Notes: generated from the letters alone by a model not told the origin. A DNA stretch of 33,659 nucleotides from Azoarcus sp. (GCA_031274995.1 JAISPJ010000005.1:1-33659); one strand, 5' to 3'; numbered from the stretch's first letter, positions 7,676-19,093 are shown. Made by a program: numbers and translations.

Positions 7676-8236
7676 ATGAAAAAATCATTTTTTTCCCTGT
7701 TGGTGTCTGTATGCGTCCTGATGACGCCTCCCCCGCTGATGCTCTTCGCCAGAGCGCAGCAAAATTCCGTCAGTGCGGGTAATACGCAAGATTCGAGGCT
7801 GATGAGCATTTTCTGGGGCATCGTTGGCTACACGCGCTGGCCGGATACGAAAGGGGCGTTACGGATTTGCCTGTCAGGAGATGACCAGCATTCAGCCATG
7901 ATTCGTCAGTCTGCAATCAAACTCGGGCACAGGGTCGCCACTCTTTCCGAGATGGAGAATACCGCAACCACATGCGACATTGTTTATGTTTCCGGCACAG
8001 GCATGGACGAGGTGGGCGAGTTGTCGCGTTCGCTTGCTGGCGCGCCGGTGCTGTCCATTGGCGATGGCGGAAAGTTTTGCAGCATGGGTGGAATGTTTTG
8101 TCTGCTGTCCGGCAAAGAGAAAAACGGTCACAAGAACATCGACAGGTTCGCTGTGAATCTGGATGCCATTTCACGCAGCACTTTGCGGATTGACCCGCAA
8201 GTGCTGCGGTTATCGAAAGACACTTGGGAGCGCTAG
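7676..8236 (+). CDS. YfiR-family periplasmic repressor (DUF4154)
   Basis: Periplasmic protein of 186 residues with a signal peptide (residues 1 to about 27, KKSFFSLLVSVCVLM core). The body ends with the DUF4154 hallmark GGMFCLLSG...FAVNLDAISRSTLRIDPQVL. Four cysteines (65, 100, 135, 142) have spacings close to those of the disulfide pairs known in Pseudomonas YfiR, and the last pair are exactly seven residues apart. In that system YfiR binds the periplasmic domain of the diguanylate cyclase YfiN and holds it inactive until redox or envelope stress releases it. The start ATG has AGGAG a few bases upstream. The diguanylate cyclase follows with a one-base gap. No YfiB lipoprotein gene is present. 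Confidence 0.85.
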   Translation: MKKSFFSLLVSVCVLMTPPPLMLFARAQQNSVSAGNTQDSRLMSIFWGIVGYTRWPDTKGALRICLSGDDQHSAMIRQSAIKLGHRVATLSEMENTATTCDIVYVSGTGMDEVGELSRSLAGAPVLSIGDGGKFCSMGGMFCLLSGKEKNGHKNIDRFAVNLDAISRSTLRIDPQVLRLSKDTWER

Positions 8237-8237
8237 T

Positions 8238-9536
8238 GTGAAAGCGGTACGCAAGACTCTTTTCGGAGTGCTTCGTTACATTATTTTCTGGACGGTCGCG
8301 TTGACGTTGCTCATCAGCAGCGTGATGTTCGTCGCGATGTTTTTTCATACTGTTCGTGTACAGCGGGAGGACAACGCAACACTGCTTGCCCGTACCGTTG
8401 CTTATGCGTCCGAAGCCGCAGTGATGTTCGGAGATTACCGGACAGCGGACGAAATACTGAACAGTATTCTTGCCAGGGAAAAAGAAAAGATTTGCCGGAT
8501 CACGATTTATTCAGGGGACGGCTTGAGTGGCAACGTGTTTGCCCGAGCCGACAAGTTGTGCGACAGAGCGTCATCTGGCAGGGGTTGGAAAAACACGGCG
8601 GTCTCGTTTTTGTCAAGCGAGCCGGTGCGGTTCGGGATCGACCGCGACAAGCAGCGCTTGGGTGTCGTCGAAATCATCAACGATGATGCCGTGTACATGA
8701 GTTTCCTGTACCACGGGGCAGCAGTGTTGCTTTTTTGCCTGTTCCTGGCGGTAGTGATGACCCGTTTGCCGGCACGCTGGATGGAGCGCCGCTTTGCCAC
8801 CGAACTCGCGTCGCTCTCCGGCATGGCGCACGCGGCGCGGCTTGAGGGCGATTTCACCCGTCGCCTGCCTGCGTTTGAAATCGCCGAATTCAACGGGCTT
8901 GGCCAGGATTTCAATGCTCTGTTCAGCGAGATACAGGCCCGCAACGCTGAACTCGTGCTACGACAATCGCACTTGGAGACCGTCAACCGGACCCTGTCGA
9001 ACCAAGCCATGTGCGATACCCTGACCGGGCTGGCCAACCGGGCCTGCTTGAGTGAGCAACTGGAAATCGCCGTCAGAAAGGCGCGCATGGACGGCTCCCG
9101 GGTCGGTGTACTGTACATTGACAACGATCACTTCAAGGACATCAATGACAGCTTTGGCCACGCTGCGGGGGATGCCCTGCTGGTCAATGTGGGCAGGCGC
9201 CTGAGCGGCGCGGTGCGTGAAAGCGATCTTGTCGCCCGCCTGGGGGGCGACGAATTCGTGATTCTGCTCGCGCCCGTCAATGACGAAGACGATTTGCGGC
9301 ATGTATCGAACAAAGTCCTGTCTGCAATGTCCCGTAAACTGCGCCTGGCTGAACGGGAAGGAGTGGATGTTGAATTGGGCGTGAGCATTGGCATGGCGGT
9401 CTTTCCCGATCAGGCCCATGACGCGATTACCCTGCTTCGCGCGGCTGACTACGCCATGTATCGAGCCAAACGCCTTGGCCGTGGCCGCGCCTGCATGTAT
9501 GACCCTGCTGTCGATGCGGCCCTGGAGGAGGAGTGA
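8238..9536 (+). CDS. Membrane diguanylate cyclase, YfiN-like
   Basis: Synthesises c-di-GMP from two GTP; 432 residues. The first TM helix is at about 12-37 and a periplasmic CHASE8-like sensor at about 38-155. A second TM helix (YHGAAVLLFCLFLAVVMT) is followed by a HAMP-like linker and a GGDEF domain from about 255. The active loop is GGDEF (336-340) and the inhibitory I-site is RESD (327-330), both intact, so product feedback is expected. The usual FIDLDHFK metal motif reads YIDNDHFK; the metal-binding Asp residues remain. I chose the GTG at 8238-8240, one base after the yfiR stop, because the longer open frame only overlaps yfiR. The YfiR homologue is the likely repressor. Confidence 0.9.
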   Translation: MKAVRKTLFGVLRYIIFWTVALTLLISSVMFVAMFFHTVRVQREDNATLLARTVAYASEAAVMFGDYRTADEILNSILAREKEKICRITIYSGDGLSGNVFARADKLCDRASSGRGWKNTAVSFLSSEPVRFGIDRDKQRLGVVEIINDDAVYMSFLYHGAAVLLFCLFLAVVMTRLPARWMERRFATELASLSGMAHAARLEGDFTRRLPAFEIAEFNGLGQDFNALFSEIQARNAELVLRQSHLETVNRTLSNQAMCDTLTGLANRACLSEQLEIAVRKARMDGSRVGVLYIDNDHFKDINDSFGHAAGDALLVNVGRRLSGAVRESDLVARLGGDEFVILLAPVNDEDDLRHVSNKVLSAMSRKLRLAEREGVDVELGVSIGMAVFPDQAHDAITLLRAADYAMYRAKRLGRGRACMYDPAVDAALEEE

Positions 9537-9592
9537 CAATGCTTCTTGTTGTTGCGCATCGACCCATCCTTGTCTGAACACGCATCGGTTGC

Positions 9593-9615
9593 AATCCCCG
9601 GCCTTCAGGCCGGGG
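9593..9615. terminator. GC-rich hairpin between convergent genes
   Basis: Nine-base arms 9596-9604 and 9607-9615 with a two-base loop form a perfect palindrome, CCCCGGCCTTCAGGCCGGGG, between the stops at 9536 and 9664. It could end transcription from both sides, although neither side has a strong T-run. The 17 bases 9593-9609 recur inverted at 25621-25637, so it may instead be a dispersed repeat. Confidence 0.5.
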
Positions 9616-9663
9616 TGGCTTAAAACAACAGGAATCGATCAACTCAGGGGGAAGGCTGACGCT

Positions 9664-11925
<2,262 letters not shown>

Positions 11926-11996
11926 CGTGTGCCGGAACGCAAACGATAGAACAATAGCACGCCGCCGGACAGGAAAGCGTTGTGCGTGGTTGTGGT

Positions 11997-13514
11997 TTAT
12001 CCCAAGAAGAGCCGGTAGGCGGGATTATGGGTCTCTTCAGTGTATTCGTAGCCGGGCTGGCGAAGGAATTCGGCAAAACTGGACTGATCTCCAGGCGGAA
12101 CCTGCATGCCGACGAGCACACGCCCGAAGTCCGAACCATGATTACGGTAGTGGAACAGGCTGATGTTCCAGTCCGAACGCAGGCGGGAGAGAAAGTCCAG
12201 CAGCGCACCGGGGCGCTCCGGGAAGGTGAAGCGGTACAGCACTTCGTTTTCGGCTTGCGGGGCGTGACCGCCGACCATGTAACGGACGTGGGTTTTAGCC
12301 ATTTCGTTGTCGGTGAGGTCGACGGCAGGCAATTGGTGGCGTTCAAGCAATTCGACGAGCCGGGCGGCCTCGGTGCGGTTGTGGATGCTGACGCCGACGA
12401 AGATGTGCGCCTGCCTGGTGTCGGCATAGCGATAGTTGAATTCAGTGACGTTGCGGTTGCCGAGGAGTTGGCAGAACTTGCGGAAGGATCCTGGCTGCTC
12501 CGGGATCGTCACTGCCAGCACGGCTTCGCGCTGCTCGCCCAGTTCGGCGCGTTCGGCGACAAAGCGTAGCCGATCGAAATTCATGTTCGCCCCCGAGGCG
12601 ACTGCGACCAGGCTTTTATCCCGCAGCTTGTACTTTTGCGCGTAAGCCTTGGCTCCGGCCACGGCCAGCGCGCCGGAAGGTTCGAGGATGGAGCGGGTGT
12701 CTTCAAATACGTCCTTGATCGAGGCGCAAATGGCGTCGTTATCGACTTCGATGATCTCGTCGACATACTCCCGGCACAGGCGGAAGGTTTCATCGCCCAC
12801 GCGCTTGACGGCAGTCCCGTCGGCGAACAACCCGACCTGTTCCAGTGTGACCGGATACCCGGCGGCGAGCGATTGCGCCATTGCGTTGGCATCGACGGTT
12901 TCTACCCCGATGATCCGTGTTTCCGGGCGCAGGCGCTTGATGTAGGCCGCAACCCCGGCAATGAGGCCGCCGCCGCCGACCGCGCAGAACACGGCGTGGA
13001 TCGGCTGCGGGTGGGCACGCAGGATTTCCATGCCGACCGTGCCTTGGCCGGCGATGACATCCGGGTCATCGTAGGGGTGGACGAAGTTTAATTTTTCGCG
13101 TTTTTCGAGTTTGGTGGCGTGAGTATACGCATCGGAGTAAGACTCGCCTGCCAGCACGACTTCGCCGCCACGTGCGCGTACCGCGTCGATTTTGATCTGC
13201 GGCGTGGTTCCGGGCATAACGATGACGGCCCGGGTGCCGAGTTTTTGCGCCGATAATGCCACGCCTTGGGCGTGGTTGCCTGCCGAAGCACAGATCACCC
13301 CGCGCCTGAGCGCCTGCGGCGAAAGGTTCGCCATCTTGTTGTAGGCGCCGCGCAGTTTGAAGCTGAACACCGGCTGCATGTCCTCACGCTTGAGGAAGAT
13401 GCGGTTGCGAGTCCGGGCGGAAAGACCAATGGCGAGATCAAGCGGTGTTTCGATGGCAACATCGTACACCCGGGCATTGAGAATGCGTTCCAGATAATCG
13501 ATGGTGCTGTTCAT
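11997..13514 (-). CDS. ilvA: Threonine ammonia-lyase, biosynthetic
   Basis: PLP enzyme that converts threonine to 2-oxobutanoate and ammonia, the first step of isoleucine synthesis; 505 residues, the usual length for the biosynthetic form. The PLP lysine is in SFKLRGAYNKM (Lys53), the glycine-rich phosphate loop is VGGGGLIAGVA, and SAGNHAQGVA binds the cofactor. Residues from about 330 form two ACT-like regulatory domains (VLAVTIPEQPGSFRKF and YRFTFPERPGALLDF), so feedback inhibition by isoleucine is expected. I chose the ATG at 13512-13514; an upstream extension of 32 residues has no family similarity. It lies 56 bases after ptsN, an unusual downstream neighbour, and ends the long minus-strand run. 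Confidence 0.95.
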   Translation of the reverse strand: MNSTIDYLERILNARVYDVAIETPLDLAIGLSARTRNRIFLKREDMQPVFSFKLRGAYNKMANLSPQALRRGVICASAGNHAQGVALSAQKLGTRAVIVMPGTTPQIKIDAVRARGGEVVLAGESYSDAYTHATKLEKREKLNFVHPYDDPDVIAGQGTVGMEILRAHPQPIHAVFCAVGGGGLIAGVAAYIKRLRPETRIIGVETVDANAMAQSLAAGYPVTLEQVGLFADGTAVKRVGDETFRLCREYVDEIIEVDNDAICASIKDVFEDTRSILEPSGALAVAGAKAYAQKYKLRDKSLVAVASGANMNFDRLRFVAERAELGEQREAVLAVTIPEQPGSFRKFCQLLGNRNVTEFNYRYADTRQAHIFVGVSIHNRTEAARLVELLERHQLPAVDLTDNEMAKTHVRYMVGGHAPQAENEVLYRFTFPERPGALLDFLSRLRSDWNISLFHYRNHGSDFGRVLVGMQVPPGDQSSFAEFLRQPGYEYTEETHNPAYRLFLG

Positions 13515-13570
13515 GGGTTGCCTTGAAGGGTTTTCCGAAGAGGAATGGGGCAGGGGAGGGACAAGACGGG

Positions 13571-14056
13571 TCAGCCGATGTGTGTGTTGCTTTCGGTACC
13601 CGTTTGCCAACTGGTCAGCAAGGTATAAAGAGCATCGGCATCGACGGCGGCCAGCAGTTGTCTGCGGAAAGCCGGAGTGTCGAACATCTGTGCAAGTTCC
13701 GCCAGGATGTGAAGATGGGTGTCGTTGGCGTCGTGGGGAACCAGCAAAACGAAAATGAGTTTGACCGGCTCATCGTCGAAGGCATCGAACGGGATCGGTG
13801 CAGTCAGCCGGATGAAAGCGGCTGTGGCCTCGTTCAGCAGCCCCTCGATGCGGCAGTGCGGAATGGCAACACCGTGGCCGAGCCCGGTAGAGCCAAGGCG
13901 TTCTCGGGCAAAGAGTTTTTCAAAAACGAGATCGCGGGAAAATCCTTGCTGCGCTTCGAACAACAGCGCGGCTTCTTCAAAGACCCGTTTTTTGCCGGAG
14001 GCATTGAATTCGGCCACAACATTGGCACGCGGCAGGATGGAAGCGATAAGACTCAT
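13571..14056 (-). CDS. ptsN: Nitrogen-PTS enzyme IIA
   Basis: Regulatory phosphoacceptor of 161 residues in the PTS-Ntr branch (PtsP-PtsO-PtsN), usually encoded beside rpoN. The phosphorylation site is the His in GVAIPHCRI (His67). The flanking RERLGSTGLGHG and the later VKLIFVLLVPHDANDTHLHIL are characteristic of EIIA-Ntr. It follows hpf, as in many proteobacteria, but a 132-bp repeat element lies between them. hprK and rapZ, commonly found next, are absent; ilvA follows instead. Confidence 0.93.
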   Translation of the reverse strand: MSLIASILPRANVVAEFNASGKKRVFEEAALLFEAQQGFSRDLVFEKLFARERLGSTGLGHGVAIPHCRIEGLLNEATAAFIRLTAPIPFDAFDDEPVKLIFVLLVPHDANDTHLHILAELAQMFDTPAFRRQLLAAVDADALYTLLTSWQTGTESNTHIG

Positions 14057-14068
14057 GGAATGAATGTT

Positions 14069-14200
14069 AGAGCGGTTTTGGTTTTAATGGACACATTTCT
14101 GGATTCCCGCTCCCCCTGTCGGCGCCATCCCCGCGAAAGCGGGGATCCAGAAAAAAATCTCTCCGTTTCATGCTGTACAGGATCAAACAAAAAACGCTCT
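14069..14200. repeat. MITE-like element with inverted ends, between hpf and ptsN
   Basis: About 132 bp begin with AGAGCGGTTTTGG and end with AAAAAACGCTCT, which are inverted copies of one another at the outer ten or so bases. Inside is a nested inverted repeat (TTTCTGGATTCCCGC against GCGGGGATCCAGAAA, 14096-14153) whose core, 14127-14146, is an eight-base stem with a GAAA tetraloop. The left end is similar to 18436-18455 beside recA, which marks it as a dispersed repeat. It may attenuate read-through from hpf to ptsN. It has no coding capacity. Confidence 0.6.
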
Positions 14201-14264
14201 GACGCACAAAGTGGTTGCCCTGGGCAGCCGTCCTGATGCGGATCAATGAAATGTTGAATAAATA

Positions 14265-14585
14265 TCAGCGCCCTGCCGCGAATTTGTGCGAGTCGTGATT
14301 GTGCTCCGAGGTTTTTTGCTTGTGCTTTTGCATCTGGCGGCTGAGCTTGTCAGCCAAGGCATCGATGGCGGCATACAGGTCGGCGTCGACGCACTCGACA
14401 TGGATGTCCCTGCCGCGCACATGGACGGTGGCTTCGGCTTTCTGGTTGAGTTTATCGACGGAAAGAATCACGTTAACACTGGTGACATTGTCGGAATGGC
14501 GGACGACGCGTTCAATCTTTTCCGATGCGTAAGCGCGGATGGCGTCCGTGACTTCGACATGATGGCCGGTGATGTTGAGATTCAT
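14265..14585 (-). CDS. hpf: Ribosome hibernation promoting factor, short form
   Basis: Binds the 30S subunit and promotes ribosome dimerisation in stationary phase; 106 residues, the short HPF class. The domain begins MNLNITGHHVEVTDAIRAYA, contains the RHSDNVTSVNVILSV strand and ends after DIHVECVDADLYAAIDALADKL. The tail is rich in Lys and His. A strong ribosome site (AAAGGAG) sits just before the ATG at 14583-14585; the longer frame upstream overlaps rpoN and is rejected. It follows rpoN by 19 bases in the standard lptB-rpoN-hpf-ptsN order. Confidence 0.95.
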   Translation of the reverse strand: MNLNITGHHVEVTDAIRAYASEKIERVVRHSDNVTSVNVILSVDKLNQKAEATVHVRGRDIHVECVDADLYAAIDALADKLSRQMQKHKQKTSEHNHDSHKFAAGR

Positions 14586-14604
14586 GCTAACTCCTTTTTT
14601 GTGA

Positions 14605-16065
14605 TTAAAGCGTTTTACGCAGATTGACGGGGGGAATATTGAGCGACGTGCGGTATTTGACGATGGTGCGCCGCGCCACCACGACGCCTTGCTCATTGAG
14701 CAGGTCGACGATTTTTGCGTCGGACAGGGGTTTTTTCTTGTCTTCGGCATCGATGATCTGGCGGATCAGGGCGCGAATCGCTGTTGAGGATGCCGCCCCG
14801 CCGACATCGGTTGCGACGTGGCTGCTGAAAAAATACTTGAGTTCGAGCACACCCCTCGGCGTGGCCATGTATTTCTGTGTGGTAACGCGCGATACGGTAG
14901 ATTCGTGCAATTCAAGCCGATCTGCGATCTCCCGGAGAGTCAATGGCCTCATTGCCACTTCGCCATGATCGAAGAACTGCCGTTGCTGGTCAACGATTGC
15001 TTGTGAGACGCGAAGAATTGTGTCAAACCTCTGACGGATATTCTTGATGAACCAGCGCGCTTCCTGCAATTGCCCGGAAAGGGCGCCCGCCTGGCCCCTG
15101 TTTTGTCGCAGCAGCGTGGCGTAGAGACGGTTGACGCGCAGCTTGGGCATGGCCTCATCATTGAGCATTGCCGCCCAGCGCCCGCGAATTTTGCGCACGT
15201 TGACATCGGGCAGCACGTAACGGGTCTCTTCGCCCGAGTGGCGTGAGCCGGGGTACGGGTCGAGGTCGAGGATCAACGCCCGTGCCGTGCGCAGGGTTTC
15301 GTTTTCGCAACCGGTCACATGCCTGATCTGATTGAAATTGCGCACGGCCAGCAATTCGATGTACTGCTCGACGATGACGAGCGCCAGATCGCGTTCGGGC
15401 GAGGCAGGCAGCGCCCGCAGTTGCAGGCCCAGGCATTCCTGCGGGGTGCGCGCGCCGACCCCGGAGGGGTCGAGTTGTTGCACATGGCGCAGCGCAATCA
15501 TGAGATCGTCGGTGTCGAACCCGAGTTCGGGCGGCAGCAGTTCAAACAGTTCTTCAAGTTCCTGGCGCAGGTAGCCATCGTCATCGAGCGCTTCGATGAC
15601 GAAACGCACCAACATACGGTCGCGGTTTGAGAGTGGCGAGAGCGCCACCTGGGCATCAAGGTGTTCTCGCAATGAGGTGCTTGCCGCCTGGGCTTCCTGA
15701 AAATCGAAATCTTCATCCTCGCCTCGGTTGCGAGCGCCGCCGCCGGCATCCGACCAGTCAACTTTTTCTTCGTCTGCAATGCCGTCCATGAAAGCATCCG
15801 GCTCTCTCTCGTCTCCCCGCTCGCTGCCCCCGGACTCGGCCGTTGTTGCCGTACCGGTCAATCCTGGTGGCAGTGCTGTGTCCGAAGGGCCTGAAAACGC
15901 GCCCTCACTGCTTTCCTCGCGCTCAAGCATCGGGTTTTCCTGCAAGAAGCGTTCGACTTCCTGATTGAGTTCCAGCGTCGAGAGTTGCAACAATTTGATC
16001 GACTGCTGCAATTGCGGCGTCAGAGTCAGGTGTTGCGAGAGTTTGAGCTGGAGCGTCGGTTTCAT
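14605..16065 (-). CDS. rpoN: RNA polymerase sigma-54 factor
   Basis: Alternative sigma factor for -24/-12 promoters, requiring AAA+ activators; 486 residues. Region I is the Gln/Leu-rich activator-interacting N-terminus (LQLKLSQHLTLTPQLQQSIK). Region II is acidic and variable (about 50-125). Region III carries the core-binding domain and the HTH (LREIADRLELHESTVSRVT). The RpoN box ARRTIVKYR is at 464-472 and intact. It lies 12 bases after lptB and 19 before hpf. It probably controls nitrogen and other regulons elsewhere; I saw no clear -24/-12 site in this window. Confidence 0.97.
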   Translation of the reverse strand: MKPTLQLKLSQHLTLTPQLQQSIKLLQLSTLELNQEVERFLQENPMLEREESSEGAFSGPSDTALPPGLTGTATTAESGGSERGDEREPDAFMDGIADEEKVDWSDAGGGARNRGEDEDFDFQEAQAASTSLREHLDAQVALSPLSNRDRMLVRFVIEALDDDGYLRQELEELFELLPPELGFDTDDLMIALRHVQQLDPSGVGARTPQECLGLQLRALPASPERDLALVIVEQYIELLAVRNFNQIRHVTGCENETLRTARALILDLDPYPGSRHSGEETRYVLPDVNVRKIRGRWAAMLNDEAMPKLRVNRLYATLLRQNRGQAGALSGQLQEARWFIKNIRQRFDTILRVSQAIVDQQRQFFDHGEVAMRPLTLREIADRLELHESTVSRVTTQKYMATPRGVLELKYFFSSHVATDVGGAASSTAIRALIRQIIDAEDKKKPLSDAKIVDLLNEQGVVVARRTIVKYRTSLNIPPVNLRKTL

Positions 16066-16077
16066 GCGCGCGCCAAC

Positions 16078-16800
16078 TCAAAGCTGGAAATGTTCGCCGA
16101 GGTAGACTTGGCGGACTTGTTCGTTGGCGATAATGTCGGCGGGGATTCCCCCGGCCAGCACCCTGCCTTCGCTGATGATCGTGGCGTGGTCGCAGATGCC
16201 CAGGGTTTCGCGCACGTTGTGGTCAGTAATCAGTACGCCGATGCCGCGTTCCTTGAGAAAACGAATGATCTTCTGAATGTCGATCACTGCGATGGGGTCG
16301 ACACCCGCAAAAGGCTCGTCGAGCAAGATCAGGCGTGGGGAAGTCGCCAGCGCCCTCGCAATCTCGCAACGCCGCCGCTCGCCGCCGGAGAGTGAAATGG
16401 CAGTGTTGTCGCGCAAGTGCGAGATGCCCAGTTCGACGAGGAGTTTGTCGAGACGCAGGGTGGTCTGTTCTTCTTCCAGCCCTTGGAGTTCGAGCACGGC
16501 GCGAATGTTTTCGGCCACGGTGAGCCTGCGGAACACGCTCATTTCCTGCGGCAGGTAGGACAGTCCGAGACGTGCGCGGGCGTGGATGGGCAGGTGTGTG
16601 ATCCGTTCGCCGCCGAGATGGATTTCGCCGCCGTCGCTACGCACAAGACCGACGATCATATAGAAACAGGTGGTTTTGCCTGCGCCGTTGGGGCCGAGCA
16701 GCCCGGCAACTTCACCGGGTCGGACCTCGAACGAAACGTCATGCACGACAGTGCGCGATTTGTAACGTTTGCGAAGGCCGTTTGCTGTCAGCAGGCTCAT
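16078..16800 (-). CDS. lptB: LPS export ATPase LptB
   Basis: Cytoplasmic ATPase of LptB2FGC, which extracts LPS from the inner membrane; 240 residues. Walker A is GPNGAGKTT (36-44), the Q-loop is in [12 protein letters not shown], the signature is SLSGGERRR, Walker B is [13 protein letters not shown] and the switch His is in ITDHNVRET. These stretches match LptB rather than generic branched-chain amino acid ATPases. Normally lptC and lptA sit directly upstream; here recX does, with a four-base overlap (ATGA), so lptB depends on recA-recX transcription or on an internal promoter. Confidence 0.96.
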   Translation of the reverse strand: MSLLTANGLRKRYKSRTVVHDVSFEVRPGEVAGLLGPNGAGKTTCFYMIVGLVRSDGGEIHLGGERITHLPIHARARLGLSYLPQEMSVFRRLTVAENIRAVLELQGLEEEQTTLRLDKLLVELGISHLRDNTAISLSGGERRRCEIARALATSPRLILLDEPFAGVDPIAVIDIQKIIRFLKERGIGVLITDHNVRETLGICDHATIISEGRVLAGGIPADIIANEQVRQVYLGEHFQL

Positions 16801-17258
16801 GGCGACTCATCAACCACGTGTTCGGGTTTGCCATGGAGCACGGCGCGGACGACTTCTGCGGCGAAGCCGCGCGCGAGCAGAAAACGGGACTGCCGTGTCC
16901 ATTCGCGGGCGTCGATGGGTGCTGCGGAATACCGGGACTGCCAGATGGCACGCGCACGTTCGAGTTCATCCGCCATGCCGCCGTTTGTGAGCGCCTCTTC
17001 GATCAATTCGCGTGCCAGGCCGCGCTGGGCCAATTCATATTGCAGGCGGGCGCGGCCAAAGCGCCCGTTGTTGCTGCGTACCCAGTTTTCAGCCATGCGC
17101 GCGTCGGATTGAAGAGACAGCTCGCCCATGCGATCCAGCAAGACCCCGATTTCCTCGTCCGTGCCGTAAGGCGCGAGCTTGCGCATCAGTTCGGCACGGC
17201 TGTGGTCGCGCCGGGAAAGGTAACGCAAGGCCCGTGCGTGCAGGCTTGGCATGCTCAT
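16797..17258 (-). CDS. recX: Regulatory protein RecX
   Basis: Small helical protein of 153 residues that caps and inhibits RecA filaments. It opens with the family pattern [21 protein letters not shown] and continues with three-helix repeats ([42 protein letters not shown]). Two ATGs (17256-17258 and 17250-17252) are possible; I use the first. It follows recA by 15 bases, and its stop overlaps the lptB start by four bases, so recA, recX and lptB look co-transcribed and the last pair translationally coupled. Confidence 0.92.
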   Translation of the reverse strand: MSMPSLHARALRYLSRRDHSRAELMRKLAPYGTDEEIGVLLDRMGELSLQSDARMAENWVRSNNGRFGRARLQYELAQRGLARELIEEALTNGGMADELERARAIWQSRYSAAPIDAREWTRQSRFLLARGFAAEVVRAVLHGKPEHVVDESP

Positions 17259-17273
17259 GGTACGGATAAATTT

Positions 17274-18350
<1,077 letters not shown>

Positions 18351-18387
18351 GAGCCGTTCCGTTCCTTTTTTTCGGTTGAGGTTACAA

Positions 18388-18419
18388 ATTATGGCATAAA
18401 GATTGCGGTGCGAACCGCA
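18388..18419 (-). promoter_or_regulatory. Candidate recA promoter with a 16-bp palindrome
   Basis: On the minus strand a CATAAT (18388-18393) could be the -10. The -35 position is covered by TGCGGTTCGCACCGCA (18404-18419), six-base inverted arms around TCGC. That is a good operator shape at the place where a repressor would act. I find no CTGT-N8-ACAG LexA box between here and the recA start. Confidence 0.4.
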
Positions 18420-18435
18420 TCCTTCCCGTTTCACC

Positions 18436-18460
18436 AGAGCGATTTCGGTTTAAGTAGATA
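18436..18460 (+). repeat. Copy of the AGAGCG dispersed repeat (left end)
   Basis: AGAGCGATTTCGGTTTAAGT is close to the left end of the element at 14069, and the similarity continues loosely through the ACATCCTGGATC that follows. Its last 14 bases (18442-18455, ATTTCGGTTTAAGT) recur exactly at 19015-19028. No matching right end was found, so it is a partial or diverged copy. Confidence 0.5.
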
Positions 18461-18714
18461 CATCCTGGATCTTCGCTTTCGCGCACTGTTGTCCTGAATA
18501 TTTTTGGGTTGCGGGTGGAAGTGCTTGTGGACCCTGATGTTTTGGGGCAAGCACCCTGAGCGCCAACCCGGCTTCGGGGCCTACAAGCATGTTCAGGACA
18601 AGCCGTTTCCCTGTTCAGGGTTATCCACAATAAAAAAATATACAAACTTGTCTAATATAAAAAATAGGGAACAATATATCGTATTTTCATACCCTCTCCC
18701 GCAACCTTTTTTTG
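18461..18714. other. Non-coding gap, AT-rich towards the right, one DnaA-box match
   Basis: This stretch between the recA control region and the small ORF has no supported gene. It contains GC-rich inverted pieces and, at 18621-18629, TTATCCACA, a perfect DnaA-box 9-mer. From about 18630 the sequence is strongly AT-rich and runs into the small plus-strand ORF, where its promoter may lie. A single DnaA box is not enough to call an origin. Confidence 0.4.
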
Positions 18715-19011
18715 ATGGAAAATAAGATGAAAGATAGTGAAGTTCGCATCAATGATTTATTAGTTATGCAGCAAGCACAGATGAATGTACTGGTGTCCAT
18801 ATGCGGGGCGCTTATTGCCCATCGTCTGGATGGACAAAACATTTTGGATGGCCTTGCAAAATATATCGAGTTGTCTATCGCACAGGGAAAACAGGCAGCC
18901 TATCTGTCGGGTCTCGAAGCTGTCGTGCAGGCTCTTCGTAATTCGACTGAAATTTTCCGCACATCGTGCTTGCCATCTGATCTGCCCTCTCCATCAGCCA
19001 AACTGCATTAA
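18715..19011 (+). CDS. Small protein of unknown function
   Basis: Open frame of about 98 residues from the ATG at 18715-18717 (an in-frame ATG at 18727 is also possible, with GGAA a few bases before it). I do not recognise the family. The product looks like a mainly helical, soluble, hydrophilic protein (DSEVRINDLLVMQQAQMNVL, then DGLAKYIELSIAQGKQAAYL) with a Ser/Pro tail; no signal peptide is evident. It stands alone on the plus strand between recA (divergent) and uvrA. Its base composition is more AT-rich than its neighbours, which may mean acquisition from elsewhere. It is followed at once by a strong hairpin. The absence of a competing reading on the other strand supports it, but only moderately. 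Confidence 0.5.
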   Translation: MENKMKDSEVRINDLLVMQQAQMNVLVSICGALIAHRLDGQNILDGLAKYIELSIAQGKQAAYLSGLEAVVQALRNSTEIFRTSCLPSDLPSPSAKLH

Positions 19012-19029
19012 GGCATTTCGGTTTAAGTT

Positions 19030-19080
19030 CGCGCACGCCCTTCCCTCTCCCCGCTTGCGGGAGAGGGAAGGGCGTGCGCG
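19030..19080. terminator. Long perfect hairpin upstream of uvrA
   Basis: A 22-base perfect stem (19030-19051 with 19059-19080) and a seven-base loop CGCTTGC, with arms rich in CCCTCTCC and GGGAGAGGG. It follows the stop of the small ORF by 18 bases and can terminate it, although a T-run is lacking. The CCCTCTCC...CGCTTGC...GGGAGAGGG core resembles repeats scattered through many proteobacterial genomes. Confidence 0.6.
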
Positions 19081-19093
19081 TCTTATCCTGAAA

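Noticed and set aside
18621-18629. DnaA box considered as a replication origin
   Set aside because: Only one clear 9-mer is present and no dnaA, dnaN or cluster of boxes is nearby.
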